Assembly (NCBI GenBank): GCA_047600605.1
Contig: JASGKK010000001.1
Location: forward strand, 558,001-622,000
Length of the DNA: 64,000 nucleotides
Reading direction: 5' to 3'
DNA from: CAYMZZ01 sp047600605
Lineage (GTDB): Bacteria > Bacteroidota > Bacteroidia > Chitinophagales > Chitinophagaceae
Under the pieces are notes generated by a model. The model made no database searches. It worked only from the letters and a program-made list of their open reading frames with translations, and was not told where the DNA came from. Both the position numbers and the translations under genes were made by a program. Of the stretch, positions 34,491 to 44,372 are shown piece by piece; the first letter of the stretch is position 1, and the number at the start of each line of letters is the position of its first letter.

Positions 34491-34519
34491 AAAAGGCCCC
34501 GTTAATCGGGGCTTTTTTA
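34491..34519 (+). terminator. Intrinsic terminator of the susCD-DUF4397 operon
   Basis: AAAAGGCCCCG pairs with CGGGGCTTTTTT around the loop TTAAT. It is a textbook hairpin with T-tract and works for the plus-strand transcript; the A-run on the left could serve the minus strand too. Confidence 0.9.
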
Positions 34520-34520
34520 A

Positions 34521-34596
34521 TGATTTGAAAATTTGGCGATTTGAAAATTTGAAGATCGGTTTTTTATTTTCAAATCTTCAAATTTTCAAATCACTC
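34521..34596. repeat. Family A inverted pair between convergent genes
   Basis: Forward octamers ATTTGAAA/ATTTGGCG/ATTTGAAG at 34521-34556 face inverted octamers at 34567-34594. It starts 2 bp after the intrinsic terminator and ends 6 bp before the SpmA/B-like stop. Confidence 0.75.
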
Positions 34597-34601
34597 TGTA
34601 T

Positions 34602-36002
34602 CTACGCAAAGAACACATATGATATTGCAATCGCCGTAATGATCCCCACCAGGTCGGCCAGCAGCATCGTACCCACGGCATAACGTGTGTTTTTAATACC
34701 AACAGCACCAAAGTAAACCGCAACAATATAAAAAGTGGTATCGGCAGAACCGCGGAATACACTGGCCAGGTTGCCAACAAATGAATCTGCCCCATGCGTC
34801 TTAAGGCTATCGATCATCATAGCCCTTGCACCACTGCCACTCAGGGGTTTGATCAATGAAGTCGGCAATGCGTCTACGATTCTTGTATCACCACCAAAAA
34901 AGGTGAATACCTGTTTGATGCCATCCAGTACCAGGTCAAATGCGCCACTATTGCGCAGCAGGCTGATTGCTACCAATAATCCCACGAGGTAAGGAATGAT
35001 ACGCACAGCCGTTTCAAAACCAGCCCTGGCCCCTTCTATGAAAGCATCAAAAATATTGATACGTTTATATACCCCACCCAGTACTATCAGCAAAAGAATC
35101 AGCAGGATGATGCCATTACTGAGATTACTGGAAAAAATCTGTACGCCATTTACATCGAGCGAATGAATATAACTGATAAGTCCGGCTATCACAGCCATGA
35201 TACCCACTACCCAAAGCACGATCACGGGTTGAAACACCCGGATACCCTGCCTGATGGAAACGATGAGCATGGCTGCGATGGTTGCAGCAAAAGTGGCAAT
35301 CATACAGGGTATGAAAATATTGGTGGGATGCTGTGATCCCAGCAATACCCGGTCTGCAATGATCGCAGTGGGGATCAGGGTAAGCCCCGATGCGTGCAGG
35401 CATAAAAACATGACCTGCGCATTGGAAGCTTTTTCTTTCTCCGGATTCAACTCCTGCAGGCTCTGCATGGCCTTAATTCCAAAAGGAGTGGCTGCATTAT
35501 CCAACCCCATCAGGTTGGCCGAAAAATTCATGACCATATGGCCCATGCTGGGATGGTTGCGGGGCACTTCGGGAAATATGCGGGAGAAGAAAGGGCCGAT
35601 GATCCTGGATAAAAAACGAATACCGCCGGCCTGCTCAGCAATCGACATAAATCCCATAAAGAGAGCCAGAATGCCAATCAGTCCCAGGCTGAGCGTGACA
35701 GCATCGCGGGCTGTTTCAAACAGGCCATTGGCCGGCAAAGTAGAAAACACCTTTACCTGTCCGGCTCCGTTATTCACCACTTTCTCTTTTCCCCAACTGG
35801 CCACAGATTGCGAGGCGAGTTGCTGCTGTACCGTAGCAGGCAGACTGGCCGAGTCGGCCACCCGTACCCGCAGCGTATCGCCCGTTTTGCCGGTTACCAT
35901 CCGGTCGAGCAGTTTTTCCTGTCCGGGAGATACTACGAGGCGAATGCCTGCCGTGAGCAGTGCAATAATGATAAAAGCCGTCCATATCCTGCTTAATGCC
36001 AT
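34602..36002 (-). CDS. Nucleoside-recognition (SpmA/SpmB-like, Gate) domain membrane protein
   Basis: A 466-residue polytopic membrane protein that looks like a fusion of SpmA-like and SpmB-like halves. The first half has FFSRIFPEVPRNHPSMGHMV and NLMGLDNAATPFGIKAM, the SpmA landmarks. The second has GAFDLVLDGIKQVF, LIKPLSGSGARAM and SADTTFYIVAVYFGAVGIKN, typical of SpmB. A periplasmic segment with VADSASLPATVQQQL lies near residue 45-65. In spore formers these act in maturation; in non-sporulating Bacteroidota their substrate is unknown, possibly a nucleoside-like solute. About 11 transmembrane helices. Confidence 0.85.
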   Translation of the reverse strand: MALSRIWTAFIIIALLTAGIRLVVSPGQEKLLDRMVTGKTGDTLRVRVADSASLPATVQQQLASQSVASWGKEKVVNNGAGQVKVFSTLPANGLFETARDAVTLSLGLIGILALFMGFMSIAEQAGGIRFLSRIIGPFFSRIFPEVPRNHPSMGHMVMNFSANLMGLDNAATPFGIKAMQSLQELNPEKEKASNAQVMFLCLHASGLTLIPTAIIADRVLLGSQHPTNIFIPCMIATFAATIAAMLIVSIRQGIRVFQPVIVLWVVGIMAVIAGLISYIHSLDVNGVQIFSSNLSNGIILLILLLIVLGGVYKRINIFDAFIEGARAGFETAVRIIPYLVGLLVAISLLRNSGAFDLVLDGIKQVFTFFGGDTRIVDALPTSLIKPLSGSGARAMMIDSLKTHGADSFVGNLASVFRGSADTTFYIVAVYFGAVGIKNTRYAVGTMLLADLVGIITAIAISYVFFA

Positions 36003-36141
36003 ATTGCGGAGTTTGATTGAAGCGGCTGATCAAAAAAAGGGCTCCGGGCTTGTTTGTTAAGCACTTGTACCCCTGATTACAGCCAGCGTTTGAAGGTAAT
36101 GTAAAGTTGCAAATAAGGCAAAGCGGGCCGCTATTTTCACT

Positions 36142-36149
36142 TATCTTTG
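36142..36149 (+). promoter_or_regulatory. -7 promoter element of ychF
   Basis: TATCTTTG matches TAnnTTTG, 59 bp before the ychF ATG. No -33 TTTG at the usual distance was found. Confidence 0.4.
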
Positions 36150-36207
36150 CGCCCCTGAAAAGGCCCCTCCGGAGGTCTTTTCACATCCTAAAAGCAAAAA
36201 AAGCGCA

Positions 36208-37305
36208 ATGGCATTACAAGCAGGTATCGTAGGCTTACCCAATGTGGGCAAATCCACTCTTTTCAACGCCGTCAGCAACAGTGCAAAGGCTCAGGCCAGC
36301 AACTATCGGTTCTGTACCATCGATCCCAATGTAGGACTCGTAGACGTACCCGATCCCCGTCTGACCAAACTGGCCGAACTGGTACAACCCAATCGCATAG
36401 TGCCCACCCAGATCGAAATCGTGGACATTGCCGGCCTGGTACGTGGTGCCAGTAAGGGGGAAGGACTGGGTAATAAATTCCTGGCCAATATCCGCGAAGT
36501 GGATGCCATCATTCATGTGATCCGTTGTTTTGAAGATGAAAATATCCTGCGCGATGAAGGAGCTATCAACCCGGTAGCTGACAAAGAAATTATCGACACC
36601 GAACTTCAGCTCAAGGACCTGGATAGTGTAGAAAAGAAAATACAGAAAACAGAAAAGCAGGCACGTACCGATCCCAAAATGAAAGCCGAACTGGAAATAC
36701 TGGTTCGCTGCAAAGAACACCTCGAAAAAGGAAAAAGCATCCGCGAACTCGGGCTTTCTAAAGAAGAAAAAGTTGCCATTGCTGACCTGTTCCTGCTCAC
36801 CGATAAGCCCGTACTGTATGTAGCCAACGTAGATGAAGGTTCCATGCATACCGGTAACAAATTTTCAGAAGCACTGAAGGCTGCTGTACAGGCCGAAAAT
36901 GCCGAAGTGATCATCATGAACAATACCATTGAAGCGCAGATTGCCGAAATGGACAATGTAGACGATCGCCAGCTTTTCATGGAAGAGTATAAAATGACCG
37001 AGCCGGCTCTCGACCGGCTGATCCATTCTGCCTATCGCCTGCTGCGTCTGTATACCTATTTCACTGCCGGCGTTCAGGAAGTAAGAGCCTGGACCATACA
37101 GGAAGGCTGGAAAGCCCCGCAGGCGGCGAGTGTGATCCATACCGATTTTGAAAAAGGTTTTATCAAAGCTGAGGTGATCGCCTACGAGGATTTTGTAAAA
37201 TACGGTTCCGAATCCGCCTGCCGCGATGCCGGTAAACTGCGTATCGAAGGAAAGGAATACATCGTGAAAGATGGCGATGTAATGCACTTCCGTTTCAACG
37301 TATAA
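36208..37305 (+). CDS. ychF: Redox-regulated P-loop ATPase YchF (Obg-like)
   Basis: A 365-residue translation-associated NTPase of the Obg/OLA1 family. The P-loop is GLPNVGKSTLFNAVS (about 8-22). Switch regions are CTIDPNVG and DIAGLVRGASKGEGLGNKFL. The base-recognition motif is NVDE in place of NKxD, as in ATP-preferring YchF. A coiled-coil arm (about 120-180) and the C-terminal TGS domain (FTAGVQEVRAWTIQEG, VKDGDVMHFRFNV) complete the standard layout. It binds ribosomes and is linked to oxidative-stress control in studied species. Confidence 0.97.
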   Translation: MALQAGIVGLPNVGKSTLFNAVSNSAKAQASNYRFCTIDPNVGLVDVPDPRLTKLAELVQPNRIVPTQIEIVDIAGLVRGASKGEGLGNKFLANIREVDAIIHVIRCFEDENILRDEGAINPVADKEIIDTELQLKDLDSVEKKIQKTEKQARTDPKMKAELEILVRCKEHLEKGKSIRELGLSKEEKVAIADLFLLTDKPVLYVANVDEGSMHTGNKFSEALKAAVQAENAEVIIMNNTIEAQIAEMDNVDDRQLFMEEYKMTEPALDRLIHSAYRLLRLYTYFTAGVQEVRAWTIQEGWKAPQAASVIHTDFEKGFIKAEVIAYEDFVKYGSESACRDAGKLRIEGKEYIVKDGDVMHFRFNV

Positions 37306-37312
37306 AAATCTA

Positions 37313-40300
37313 TTAAAACAAAGCAGTAATGGCTGCACGGCCAATATGCACCGTACGTGCAGATGCAGGCTTGCGACCATCATACTGAAAATTCAACTCC
37401 AGGTTGTTGAGCAGGCGTTTGGTGAGTGTAAGCGACCAAAGCATATTCCTGCCCGGCAACAGGCCATCGAGCATTGTATAGCTGACCGTAGTAGTCGCCC
37501 CTCCGCTGGCTGCATTGAATTTAATATTGTTGAAGGTAAATTTACCGGTGATCGAACTATTCTGCAGCACATTGTACTTGGTCTCAAGGTTAATGGCGTG
37601 TGATCTTGCATTTTCGCCACCATATACCTGCTTATTCTCCTTCTTTTCCAGTTTATACCCTGTAGATACACGGATAGTGGTGCCTCTTATCCAGGAAAAA
37701 ACGGGTTCTATACTATTGATGGCAAGATCATAATTGCGGTTATCAAACTGGGCGTTGGGTGTAAACAATGAATTGCTGCCGTGCCGGCCATTGAGGTTAA
37801 AAGTAAATGCACGGTTGAAATTGACCCGCAACTTGGCAGTCCAGTCAATCAGTTCACGGCTTTCATATCCATACGTGAGCAGCGACTTTCCATTGTTGCG
37901 CAGATTACTGAAATCAATTCCCCATTTGCTGCTGAAGCGATTGAAGGAAAGTGTATTTACGAAAACAGTCGATAAGGTCACCAGCGCTGTATCGCTGGCA
38001 TTGTATTTAAACGGATCAAATTCAAATTTGCCGGCAGACACCGATTTACGACTGGTCTGCAGCGACGATGTCAGATTGAAACGCGCCACAAACCGGCCCA
38101 TACTGTTGGCTTTGGCAGCACTGAGCAATGACCGCGGGTTAATGCCGATGCTATAGTTGAATGTGATATAATTGGCTTTTACAAACTCATTGCTGGGCGT
38201 GAGAATACGGATAAATTTGGCCTGATCGGGAAATGCCGCCAGTTCAAATTCATTGAGTTGTTGCACGCCATCGTTGTTGTAATCAATCCAGGCATACTGG
38301 CCTGTGCCCGCAGGCACTTCGAGGTAAGCCAGATCGCGCCGTTGCTCCTGCCCTGCTCCTACTTCATACAGGAAGTTGCCCGTCAGAAAACCCTTCCATT
38401 CATTCATCATGTATTCGGCACGCCCGAGAATGGTTTCATCTGCCTCCTGTCGTGACACAAGCGGGTTTATGACCTGCAGTTTACGGAAGGTAGTATTTAC
38501 GATAAGTTGCCGTTGTGCACTCGATAATAATTCTGCCTGCAGATTCAGATTCAGGCTGCGGTCACCTTTCAGGAAACTTTTTCCATACGCATACTTATCG
38601 GTCCGCGTAAAAAAGGTAACACCATAACGGTTACGTTTTGCTTCATCCGAACGCAGGTATACGGAATAGCTGTCGAAATAAAAGGCAGATGCGGTAAGTG
38701 TGTCGGTTGATTTATCGCGCACTTTATTTCCTTCGAGCGCATAACGCACACCCATGCGCCAGTTGCCCAGACTTTTTAATTGTTTGCTGAGATCAAGGGT
38801 AGGCCGTACAAACTGACCTTTATCTACTCCGGTATTAAATTGGGTCAACACCAACTCATTGGCAAACTGCCAGCCTTTCCAGTCAAACCGGTGTGTGATG
38901 GCATTCTGAAAACCCTTATAATCATTTCCCCGCTGATAATTGGTAAACTTATACTGTACACTGTGCTGCCGTTTATCTTTCAATGCTACTGTAGCCCGCA
39001 GAATATTTTCATCCTGCTGCTGTATCACCAGCGGTAGTCCCCAATCGCGCGAAAACTCTACAGAACGCAACCGCTCCAATGGCCGGAATTTTCGCTGTAC
39101 AAATTCATAATCCAGCCCTGTCTGCAATTCAAGTTTACTGACCTGTCGCAACATTTTGGTATTGGTCACCTGCAATTTGCCGGCAAAACCCTTATCGTCG
39201 CCATTATCAATTTTAGAAAATGTATTTGCATCGTAGTTACTCATGGCCACTTCGGCTTTAATGAGCGTACCCTTGTCGACCTGGTAATCGGCTCCGAGGT
39301 TGACCATCTGCTGCGTCTTGGGTGTGACCAGTATCGTAACCGGCTCGTAATCGCCCTGTTTCACACCGCCTACCGGTGCTACATAACGGAATACCTTTCC
39401 GTTGGCACCATTGTAGTCGGTCACATAATTACCATTGCCTGAACCGACCACAGCAAAGGAAAGATTGTATTTGGCCAGGTTGGGGTCTGTGCTGTACTGA
39501 TAAAAGGAATCAAGTGCAGGTCCTGTAGTAATATATATTTTCTCGTACAGGATTTTGCCAGCGGCAAACGTATCCACTACCGCAGAAGAATAATAAGCCC
39601 GCTGAATACTATCGCCCAGGCCTGCCAGGAATTGTTTCTGCCGGTCATCGAGTGTCTGATTGATCTGCGAATTGCGTGAATCACTGTTGGTAAAGGCACC
39701 TACCCGCAGTTTTAATTTTTCACCAAAACCAAATTCCTGGTTGGCATAAAAATTTGCATTAAGAAAATTGCGGTCTGCATATTCAAACTCTATCTGAATA
39801 CGGCTATCCTTGGTGATCATACGCCTGGGTGTAAAAGTCACTTCGGCTGTATTGTAGTTGATCACATAGTCCTGGTCCTCGCCACGCTGCAGCAACTGTC
39901 CATCTACAAATACACGCTCGGTATTGGCCAGTACAATGAAGAAAGCTTCATTGTTGGCTCCCGTAAGCCGGTAAGGTCCCTGGTTGCCTTCGAGCCCCTG
40001 AAATACATTGCGGGTAAATTTGCCTTTCGCTATTGAGCCGCTCACCAGTGTATTGGACGTGATATGCTGTCCCAGGTTATTACGCGTCTGAAAGGAAATA
40101 CCCTGCAAACGTTTATAGAAGTTGAGGAAATAGCTTTGATTCTGGCGGATGTCGATATCACCCAGGTTGAGCTGCCAGTTCTTTTTACTGAAGCGCAGAT
40201 ATACCTGATCAAATTCATTGAGCTGTTGTGTGGTGCCGTCCGGCTGAATAGGAATATTGTTATCGGTAATGGCTGCCTGTACTTCGATGCTGTCGCCCAG

Positions 40301-40813
40301 CAAACCACTCAGTTGCAGGTTAAGGGTGGAGTTGAGTACAGCATCCTGGCTGTTGCCAAATGATATTTGTCGTCCGAAGCTACCCTCGGCTCTTATATTA
40401 CCAAAGTTGAAAATACCTTTTTGGGCATCATTTAATTCATTGTTGAATTCGTAAGGCGTCAATGCCATGTTGTTGCTGATGCTGTCAAACTGCATCCGCT
40501 GCACACTGGGATTAAGCCGGTAGCCAAAGCTGCGCCAGGAAATATGCACACTGTCTGTTGCCGGTTTTTTGAGCCAGATAAGCCAGGCGTTTACCGGATC
40601 GAGCCGGTAATCGGTGACAGACACGCCCTGTACGAGGAGTGATTTGGGGATCACGCTGCTGCTATCGAGTACCAGCGTATCGCCCTGGATGGCAAACTGG
40701 CGCGAGCGGAAATTGGACCCAACCTGGGCCTCAGCCTGCCCAACCAGCAGGCAACTGGCCAGGAATACCAATATTCCACGTAAAACACTCAATAGCAGTG
40801 AGTTTATTCTCAA
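37313..40813 (-). CDS. Very large outer-membrane beta-barrel protein of unknown role
   Basis: A 1,166-residue protein with a signal peptide ending AEAQV (about 30). The N-terminal region begins FRSRQFAIQGDTLVLDSSSV. Then comes FNFGNIRAEGSFGRQISFGN and an alternating-strand region that continues to the end. The block GEDQDYVINYNTAEVTFTPR followed by IQIEFEYADRNF resembles surface-domain repeats seen in SprA and related proteins. The C-terminal half shows dense amphipathic strands and ends ARTVHIGRAAITALF. I do not recognise a characterised family; an outer-membrane export or assembly role is possible. It is convergent with ychF, 7 bp apart. Confidence 0.65.
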   Translation of the reverse strand: MRINSLLLSVLRGILVFLASCLLVGQAEAQVGSNFRSRQFAIQGDTLVLDSSSVIPKSLLVQGVSVTDYRLDPVNAWLIWLKKPATDSVHISWRSFGYRLNPSVQRMQFDSISNNMALTPYEFNNELNDAQKGIFNFGNIRAEGSFGRQISFGNSQDAVLNSTLNLQLSGLLGDSIEVQAAITDNNIPIQPDGTTQQLNEFDQVYLRFSKKNWQLNLGDIDIRQNQSYFLNFYKRLQGISFQTRNNLGQHITSNTLVSGSIAKGKFTRNVFQGLEGNQGPYRLTGANNEAFFIVLANTERVFVDGQLLQRGEDQDYVINYNTAEVTFTPRRMITKDSRIQIEFEYADRNFLNANFYANQEFGFGEKLKLRVGAFTNSDSRNSQINQTLDDRQKQFLAGLGDSIQRAYYSSAVVDTFAAGKILYEKIYITTGPALDSFYQYSTDPNLAKYNLSFAVVGSGNGNYVTDYNGANGKVFRYVAPVGGVKQGDYEPVTILVTPKTQQMVNLGADYQVDKGTLIKAEVAMSNYDANTFSKIDNGDDKGFAGKLQVTNTKMLRQVSKLELQTGLDYEFVQRKFRPLERLRSVEFSRDWGLPLVIQQQDENILRATVALKDKRQHSVQYKFTNYQRGNDYKGFQNAITHRFDWKGWQFANELVLTQFNTGVDKGQFVRPTLDLSKQLKSLGNWRMGVRYALEGNKVRDKSTDTLTASAFYFDSYSVYLRSDEAKRNRYGVTFFTRTDKYAYGKSFLKGDRSLNLNLQAELLSSAQRQLIVNTTFRKLQVINPLVSRQEADETILGRAEYMMNEWKGFLTGNFLYEVGAGQEQRRDLAYLEVPAGTGQYAWIDYNNDGVQQLNEFELAAFPDQAKFIRILTPSNEFVKANYITFNYSIGINPRSLLSAAKANSMGRFVARFNLTSSLQTSRKSVSAGKFEFDPFKYNASDTALVTLSTVFVNTLSFNRFSSKWGIDFSNLRNNGKSLLTYGYESRELIDWTAKLRVNFNRAFTFNLNGRHGSNSLFTPNAQFDNRNYDLAINSIEPVFSWIRGTTIRVSTGYKLEKKENKQVYGGENARSHAINLETKYNVLQNSSITGKFTFNNIKFNAASGGATTTVSYTMLDGLLPGRNMLWSLTLTKRLLNNLELNFQYDGRKPASARTVHIGRAAITALF

Positions 40814-40876
40814 AATCGTAAAATTCGTTCTTTTTATTGCGCAAAGAGGCAGATGAGGAGAAAAACTGGTCTAGGG

Positions 40877-40914
40877 AGTGTTTAAAAGTTTAAAGGGTAT
40901 AAAGGGTTTAAAGT
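40877..40914. repeat. Family C array between divergent genes
   Basis: Words GTTTAAAA, GTTTAAAG, GGTATAAAG and GGTTTAAAG. It lies upstream of both neighbouring genes, so here the array cannot serve as a terminator of either. Confidence 0.6.
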
Positions 40915-40967
40915 GCAACTTGTCCACTGTCATCTGTCAACTGAACTATATCCGCTAATTTCATAGT

Positions 40968-41501
40968 ATGAAACCAGGCTTTATTACCAGCATTCTGTTG
41001 CTGTTTTTTACAGCAGCTTCGGCCCAGTTGCCGATAAAAGGACGCTCACACCTGGTATCATTGACGGGCCATTTGCCTCTGGCCGCTTTTCAGCACAGTC
41101 ATACAGCGGGTGCCGGACTGGCTTACTCCTGGAGTCCTGGCAGGTTTGGTAAGGCGGTTGCAAATAAGAAAATAAGCCTGCTCGCAATGGGCGGAGCTGA
41201 CCTTTTTTTCGGAAAACAAATTGAAACAGCCGGTCATCATTTCCGTTATAGCCCTTACAGTCATTTTTACCTGATGGCAGGCCCTTTATATGAAACGGCC
41301 CCGGGATTGCAACTGTCTGTGCTGGGTGGACCGGCTATGGGATTGTATAAAGGTAATACCGAACTCGGCGCAACGGCCCTGCTGCAGGTAAATTATTTCT
41401 TTCAGCAACGATATGCCATTGCCCCCGCTTTGCAATGGCGGAAAGATAAAAATGAAGAAGCCCTGTGGAGTTTATCCATCAGGGCTTCGTATGCATTCTG
41501 A
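40968..41501 (+). CDS. Small outer-membrane beta-barrel protein
   Basis: A 177-residue protein with a signal peptide ending in AASAQ (about 19). The mature sequence has alternating strands (AGAGLAYSWSPG, KISLLAMGGADLFFG, FYLMAGPLYETAPG, LGATALLQVNYFF) and ends LWSLSIRASYAF with the aromatic terminal residue of barrel proteins. Function unknown. It is divergent from the large barrel gene and convergent with sdhB, whose stop is 11 bp away. Confidence 0.65.
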   Translation: MKPGFITSILLLFFTAASAQLPIKGRSHLVSLTGHLPLAAFQHSHTAGAGLAYSWSPGRFGKAVANKKISLLAMGGADLFFGKQIETAGHHFRYSPYSHFYLMAGPLYETAPGLQLSVLGGPAMGLYKGNTELGATALLQVNYFFQQRYAIAPALQWRKDKNEEALWSLSIRASYAF

Positions 41502-41511
41502 TCAGTCCGGC

Positions 41512-42279
41512 TTATTTGTTGGAAGAAAGCAGGCCGGCCAATGTAAATTCTGAATTAAGACGGGCAATATTCGTAATAGAAATCTCCTTGGGGCAAACGG
41601 CCTCACAGGCACCGGTATTGGTACAGGAACCAAAGCCTTCCTTATCCATTTGTGCCACCATATTGAGTGCACGGGTTCTGCGCTCAGGTGCTCCCTGCGG
41701 CAACAACGCCAGGTGAGATACTTTGGCAGATACAAACAGCAGGGCCGATGAATTTTTGCAGGCAGCTACGCAGGCACCGCAACCAATACAGGCTGCTGCT
41801 GCAAAAGCCATATCTGCCTTCTCTTTTTCAACGGGAATTGCATTGGCATCAACCGGGCTGCCCGTGTTTACGGAAATATAACCACCGGCCTGAATGATAC
41901 GGTCAAAAGCGGAACGGTCTACAGTGAGATCTTTGATAACCGGAAATGCATTGGCACGCCAGGGCTCTACCACAATGGTATCACCATCTTTGAATGCACG
42001 CATATGCAACTGACAGGTGGTATTGGCTTCCCATGGACCATGCGGGCGCCCATTGATATACATCGAGCACATGCCACAGATCCCTTCGCGGCAATCGTGG
42101 TCAAATGCAATAGGCTCTTTTCCTTCGTGGATCAGCTCTTCATTCAGCACGTCAAACATTTCCAGAAATGACATTTCAGAAGAAATGTTACGTACCTGGT
42201 AGGTTTCAAAGCTGCCTTGTGAAGTTGTATTTTTCTGGCGCCAGACCTTCAGGGTCAGATTCATTGTATAATGTTCCAT
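41512..42279 (-). CDS. sdhB: Succinate dehydrogenase/fumarate reductase iron-sulfur subunit
   Basis: Transfers electrons from the flavoprotein to the quinone site. The three clusters are visible: 2Fe-2S CREGICGMCSMYING (about 63-77), 4Fe-4S CIGCGACVAACKNS (about 150-163) and 3Fe-4S CTNTGACEAVCPKEI (about 212-226). The 255 residues are typical of the fumarate reductase type B. A second ATG five codons in (MNLTLKVWRQ) is an equally likely start. It is the last gene of sdhCAB; the gap to sdhA is 51 bp. Confidence 0.95.
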   Translation of the reverse strand: MEHYTMNLTLKVWRQKNTTSQGSFETYQVRNISSEMSFLEMFDVLNEELIHEGKEPIAFDHDCREGICGMCSMYINGRPHGPWEANTTCQLHMRAFKDGDTIVVEPWRANAFPVIKDLTVDRSAFDRIIQAGGYISVNTGSPVDANAIPVEKEKADMAFAAAACIGCGACVAACKNSSALLFVSAKVSHLALLPQGAPERRTRALNMVAQMDKEGFGSCTNTGACEAVCPKEISITNIARLNSEFTLAGLLSSNK

Positions 42280-42330
42280 ATACTTTTATTTACCCCGCGG
42301 TATGTCTCAGGCATAGCGCGGGAATATTTT

Positions 42331-44307
42331 TTATTTATAACTCCGTTGCGTAGGCTTGGCTACTTCAAATTCCAGGTTTTCTTTATGAAGCTCCCAGCTA
42401 CTTTCACCTCTGAATTCCCAGGCAGCAGCATACATATACTGGCTATCATCGCGTTTGGCTTCGCCTTCTTCTGTCTGGCTTTCTTCGCGGAAGTGACCAC
42501 CACAGCTCTCATTGCGGTTAAGCGCATCGAGACACATGAGTTCGCCGAGCTCGATAAAATCAGCCACACGACCTGCTTTATCCAGTTCCGGATTCATTTC
42601 GCCGATCTCGCCGGGTATACGTACATCTGACCAGAATTCCCTGCGCAGTGCCTGGATTTCCTGGATGGCTTCCTGCAATCCTTTGGCATTACGCGCCATG
42701 CCGCATTTTTCCCACATGATCTTGCCCAGGCGTTTGTGGAAGCTTTCCACGCTTTGTTTGCCTTTGATGCCCATGAGCGTATTGATACGATCACTTACTT
42801 CCTTTTCTGCTGTTTCAAATGCTTCGTGTGTAGTAGGAATGGGTTTGGTGGCAATTTCGTCGGCCAGGTAATTGCCGATCGTGTAAGGGATCACGAAGTA
42901 ACCATCGGCCAGGCCCTGCATCAATGCAGAAGCTCCGAGGCGATTGGCACCATGATCACTGAAGTTGGCCTCACCCAGCGCATACAGACCTTTTACGCTG
43001 GTCATTAACTCATAATCTACCCACAGGCCGCCCATGGTATAGTGTACCGCAGGATAGATCCGCATGGGTACTTCATAAGGGTTTTCGCCCGTGATCTTTT
43101 CGTACATATCAAACAGGTTGCCGTATTCTTCTTTCACGACTTCCTTACCCAGGCGAACCAGGGTGGCTTCGTCAGGATTATGGATACCCAGTTTATTGGC
43201 TTCGGCGCGACCGTATTTATTGATGAGGTTGTGCCGGAAGTCAAGATAGACTGCCTGTTTGGTAGTACCTACACCATAACCGGCATCGCAACGTTCCTTG
43301 GCAGCACGTGACGCCACATCGCGTGGCACCAGGTTACCGAAGGCGGGATATCTTCTTTCAAGGTAATAATCGCGTTCTTCTTCGGGAATATCATTGGGCT
43401 TACGCGGATCATTTTTTTGTTTGGGTACCCATATACGGCCATCATTCCGCAGTGACTCCGACATCAGGGTAAGCTTGCTCTGATGATCGCCGGATACGGG
43501 TATACAGGTGGGGTGAATCTGTGTAAAACAGGGATTACCAAAATAAGCACCTTTTTTATGTGCTTTCCAGGCGGCGGTTACGTTGCTGCCCATGGCATTG
43601 GTAGACAGATAAAAAACGTTGCCATAGCCACCAGAGCAAAGTAATACGGCATGACCAAAATGGCGTTCGAGTTTTCCGGTCACGAGATTACGCGCAATGA
43701 TGCCACGGGCCTTACCATCTACCAGTACTATTTCCAGCATTTCATGCCGGCTGTATACGCTTACATTGCCCAGTGCTTCCTGGCGTTCGAGTGCCTGGTA
43801 AGCGCCTATCAGCAATTGCTGACCGGTTTGGCCGGCCGCATAGAAAGTACGTTTTACCTGTGTACCGCCAAAAGAACGGTTATTGAGCAGACCACCATAT
43901 TCACGGGCAAAGGGTACACCCTGTGCCACACACTGATCAATGATATTTACACTTACTTCGGCGAGGCGGTGTACGTTGCCTTCACGTGCACGGTAGTCTC
44001 CACCCTTGATAGTATCATAAAAAAGACGGAATACAGAATCGCCGTCGTTCTGATAGTTCTTGGCAGCATTGATACCACCCTGTGCAGCGATAGAGTGCGC
44101 GCGGCGGGGAGAATCCTGAAAGCAAAAAGCTTTTACCTTATATCCCAGTTCACCCAGCGCAGCTGCAGCAGAAGCACCGGCCAGTCCCGTACCCACTACA
44201 ATAATTTCCAGTTTACGCTTATTGGCAGGGTTTACCAGCTTGCAATGTCCTTTATAATAGGTCCACTTATCGTCTAACGGTCCTGCAGGAATTTTTGAAT
44301 CAAGCAT
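42331..44307 (-). CDS. sdhA: Succinate dehydrogenase/fumarate reductase flavoprotein subunit
   Basis: Oxidises succinate to fumarate at a covalently bound FAD. The dinucleotide loop is IVVGTGLAGASAAAALGELG (about 34-53). The flavinylation His is in RRAHSIAAQGGINAAKNY (about 68-85). The active-site region HPTCIPVSGDHQSKL and the late GLYALGEANFSDHGANRLGA are intact. The 658 residues and the C-terminal ESCGGHFREESQTE block match the epsilon/Bacteroidota-type enzyme. It sits between sdhC (65-bp gap) and sdhB. Confidence 0.97.
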   Translation of the reverse strand: MLDSKIPAGPLDDKWTYYKGHCKLVNPANKRKLEIIVVGTGLAGASAAAALGELGYKVKAFCFQDSPRRAHSIAAQGGINAAKNYQNDGDSVFRLFYDTIKGGDYRAREGNVHRLAEVSVNIIDQCVAQGVPFAREYGGLLNNRSFGGTQVKRTFYAAGQTGQQLLIGAYQALERQEALGNVSVYSRHEMLEIVLVDGKARGIIARNLVTGKLERHFGHAVLLCSGGYGNVFYLSTNAMGSNVTAAWKAHKKGAYFGNPCFTQIHPTCIPVSGDHQSKLTLMSESLRNDGRIWVPKQKNDPRKPNDIPEEERDYYLERRYPAFGNLVPRDVASRAAKERCDAGYGVGTTKQAVYLDFRHNLINKYGRAEANKLGIHNPDEATLVRLGKEVVKEEYGNLFDMYEKITGENPYEVPMRIYPAVHYTMGGLWVDYELMTSVKGLYALGEANFSDHGANRLGASALMQGLADGYFVIPYTIGNYLADEIATKPIPTTHEAFETAEKEVSDRINTLMGIKGKQSVESFHKRLGKIMWEKCGMARNAKGLQEAIQEIQALRREFWSDVRIPGEIGEMNPELDKAGRVADFIELGELMCLDALNRNESCGGHFREESQTEEGEAKRDDSQYMYAAAWEFRGESSWELHKENLEFEVAKPTQRSYK

Positions 44308-44372
44308 ACAGCAAAAATTAATTGAATATTCGCGGATTCTCGTTTGTAGTTTGTTCTATACATGCCCTGGCT

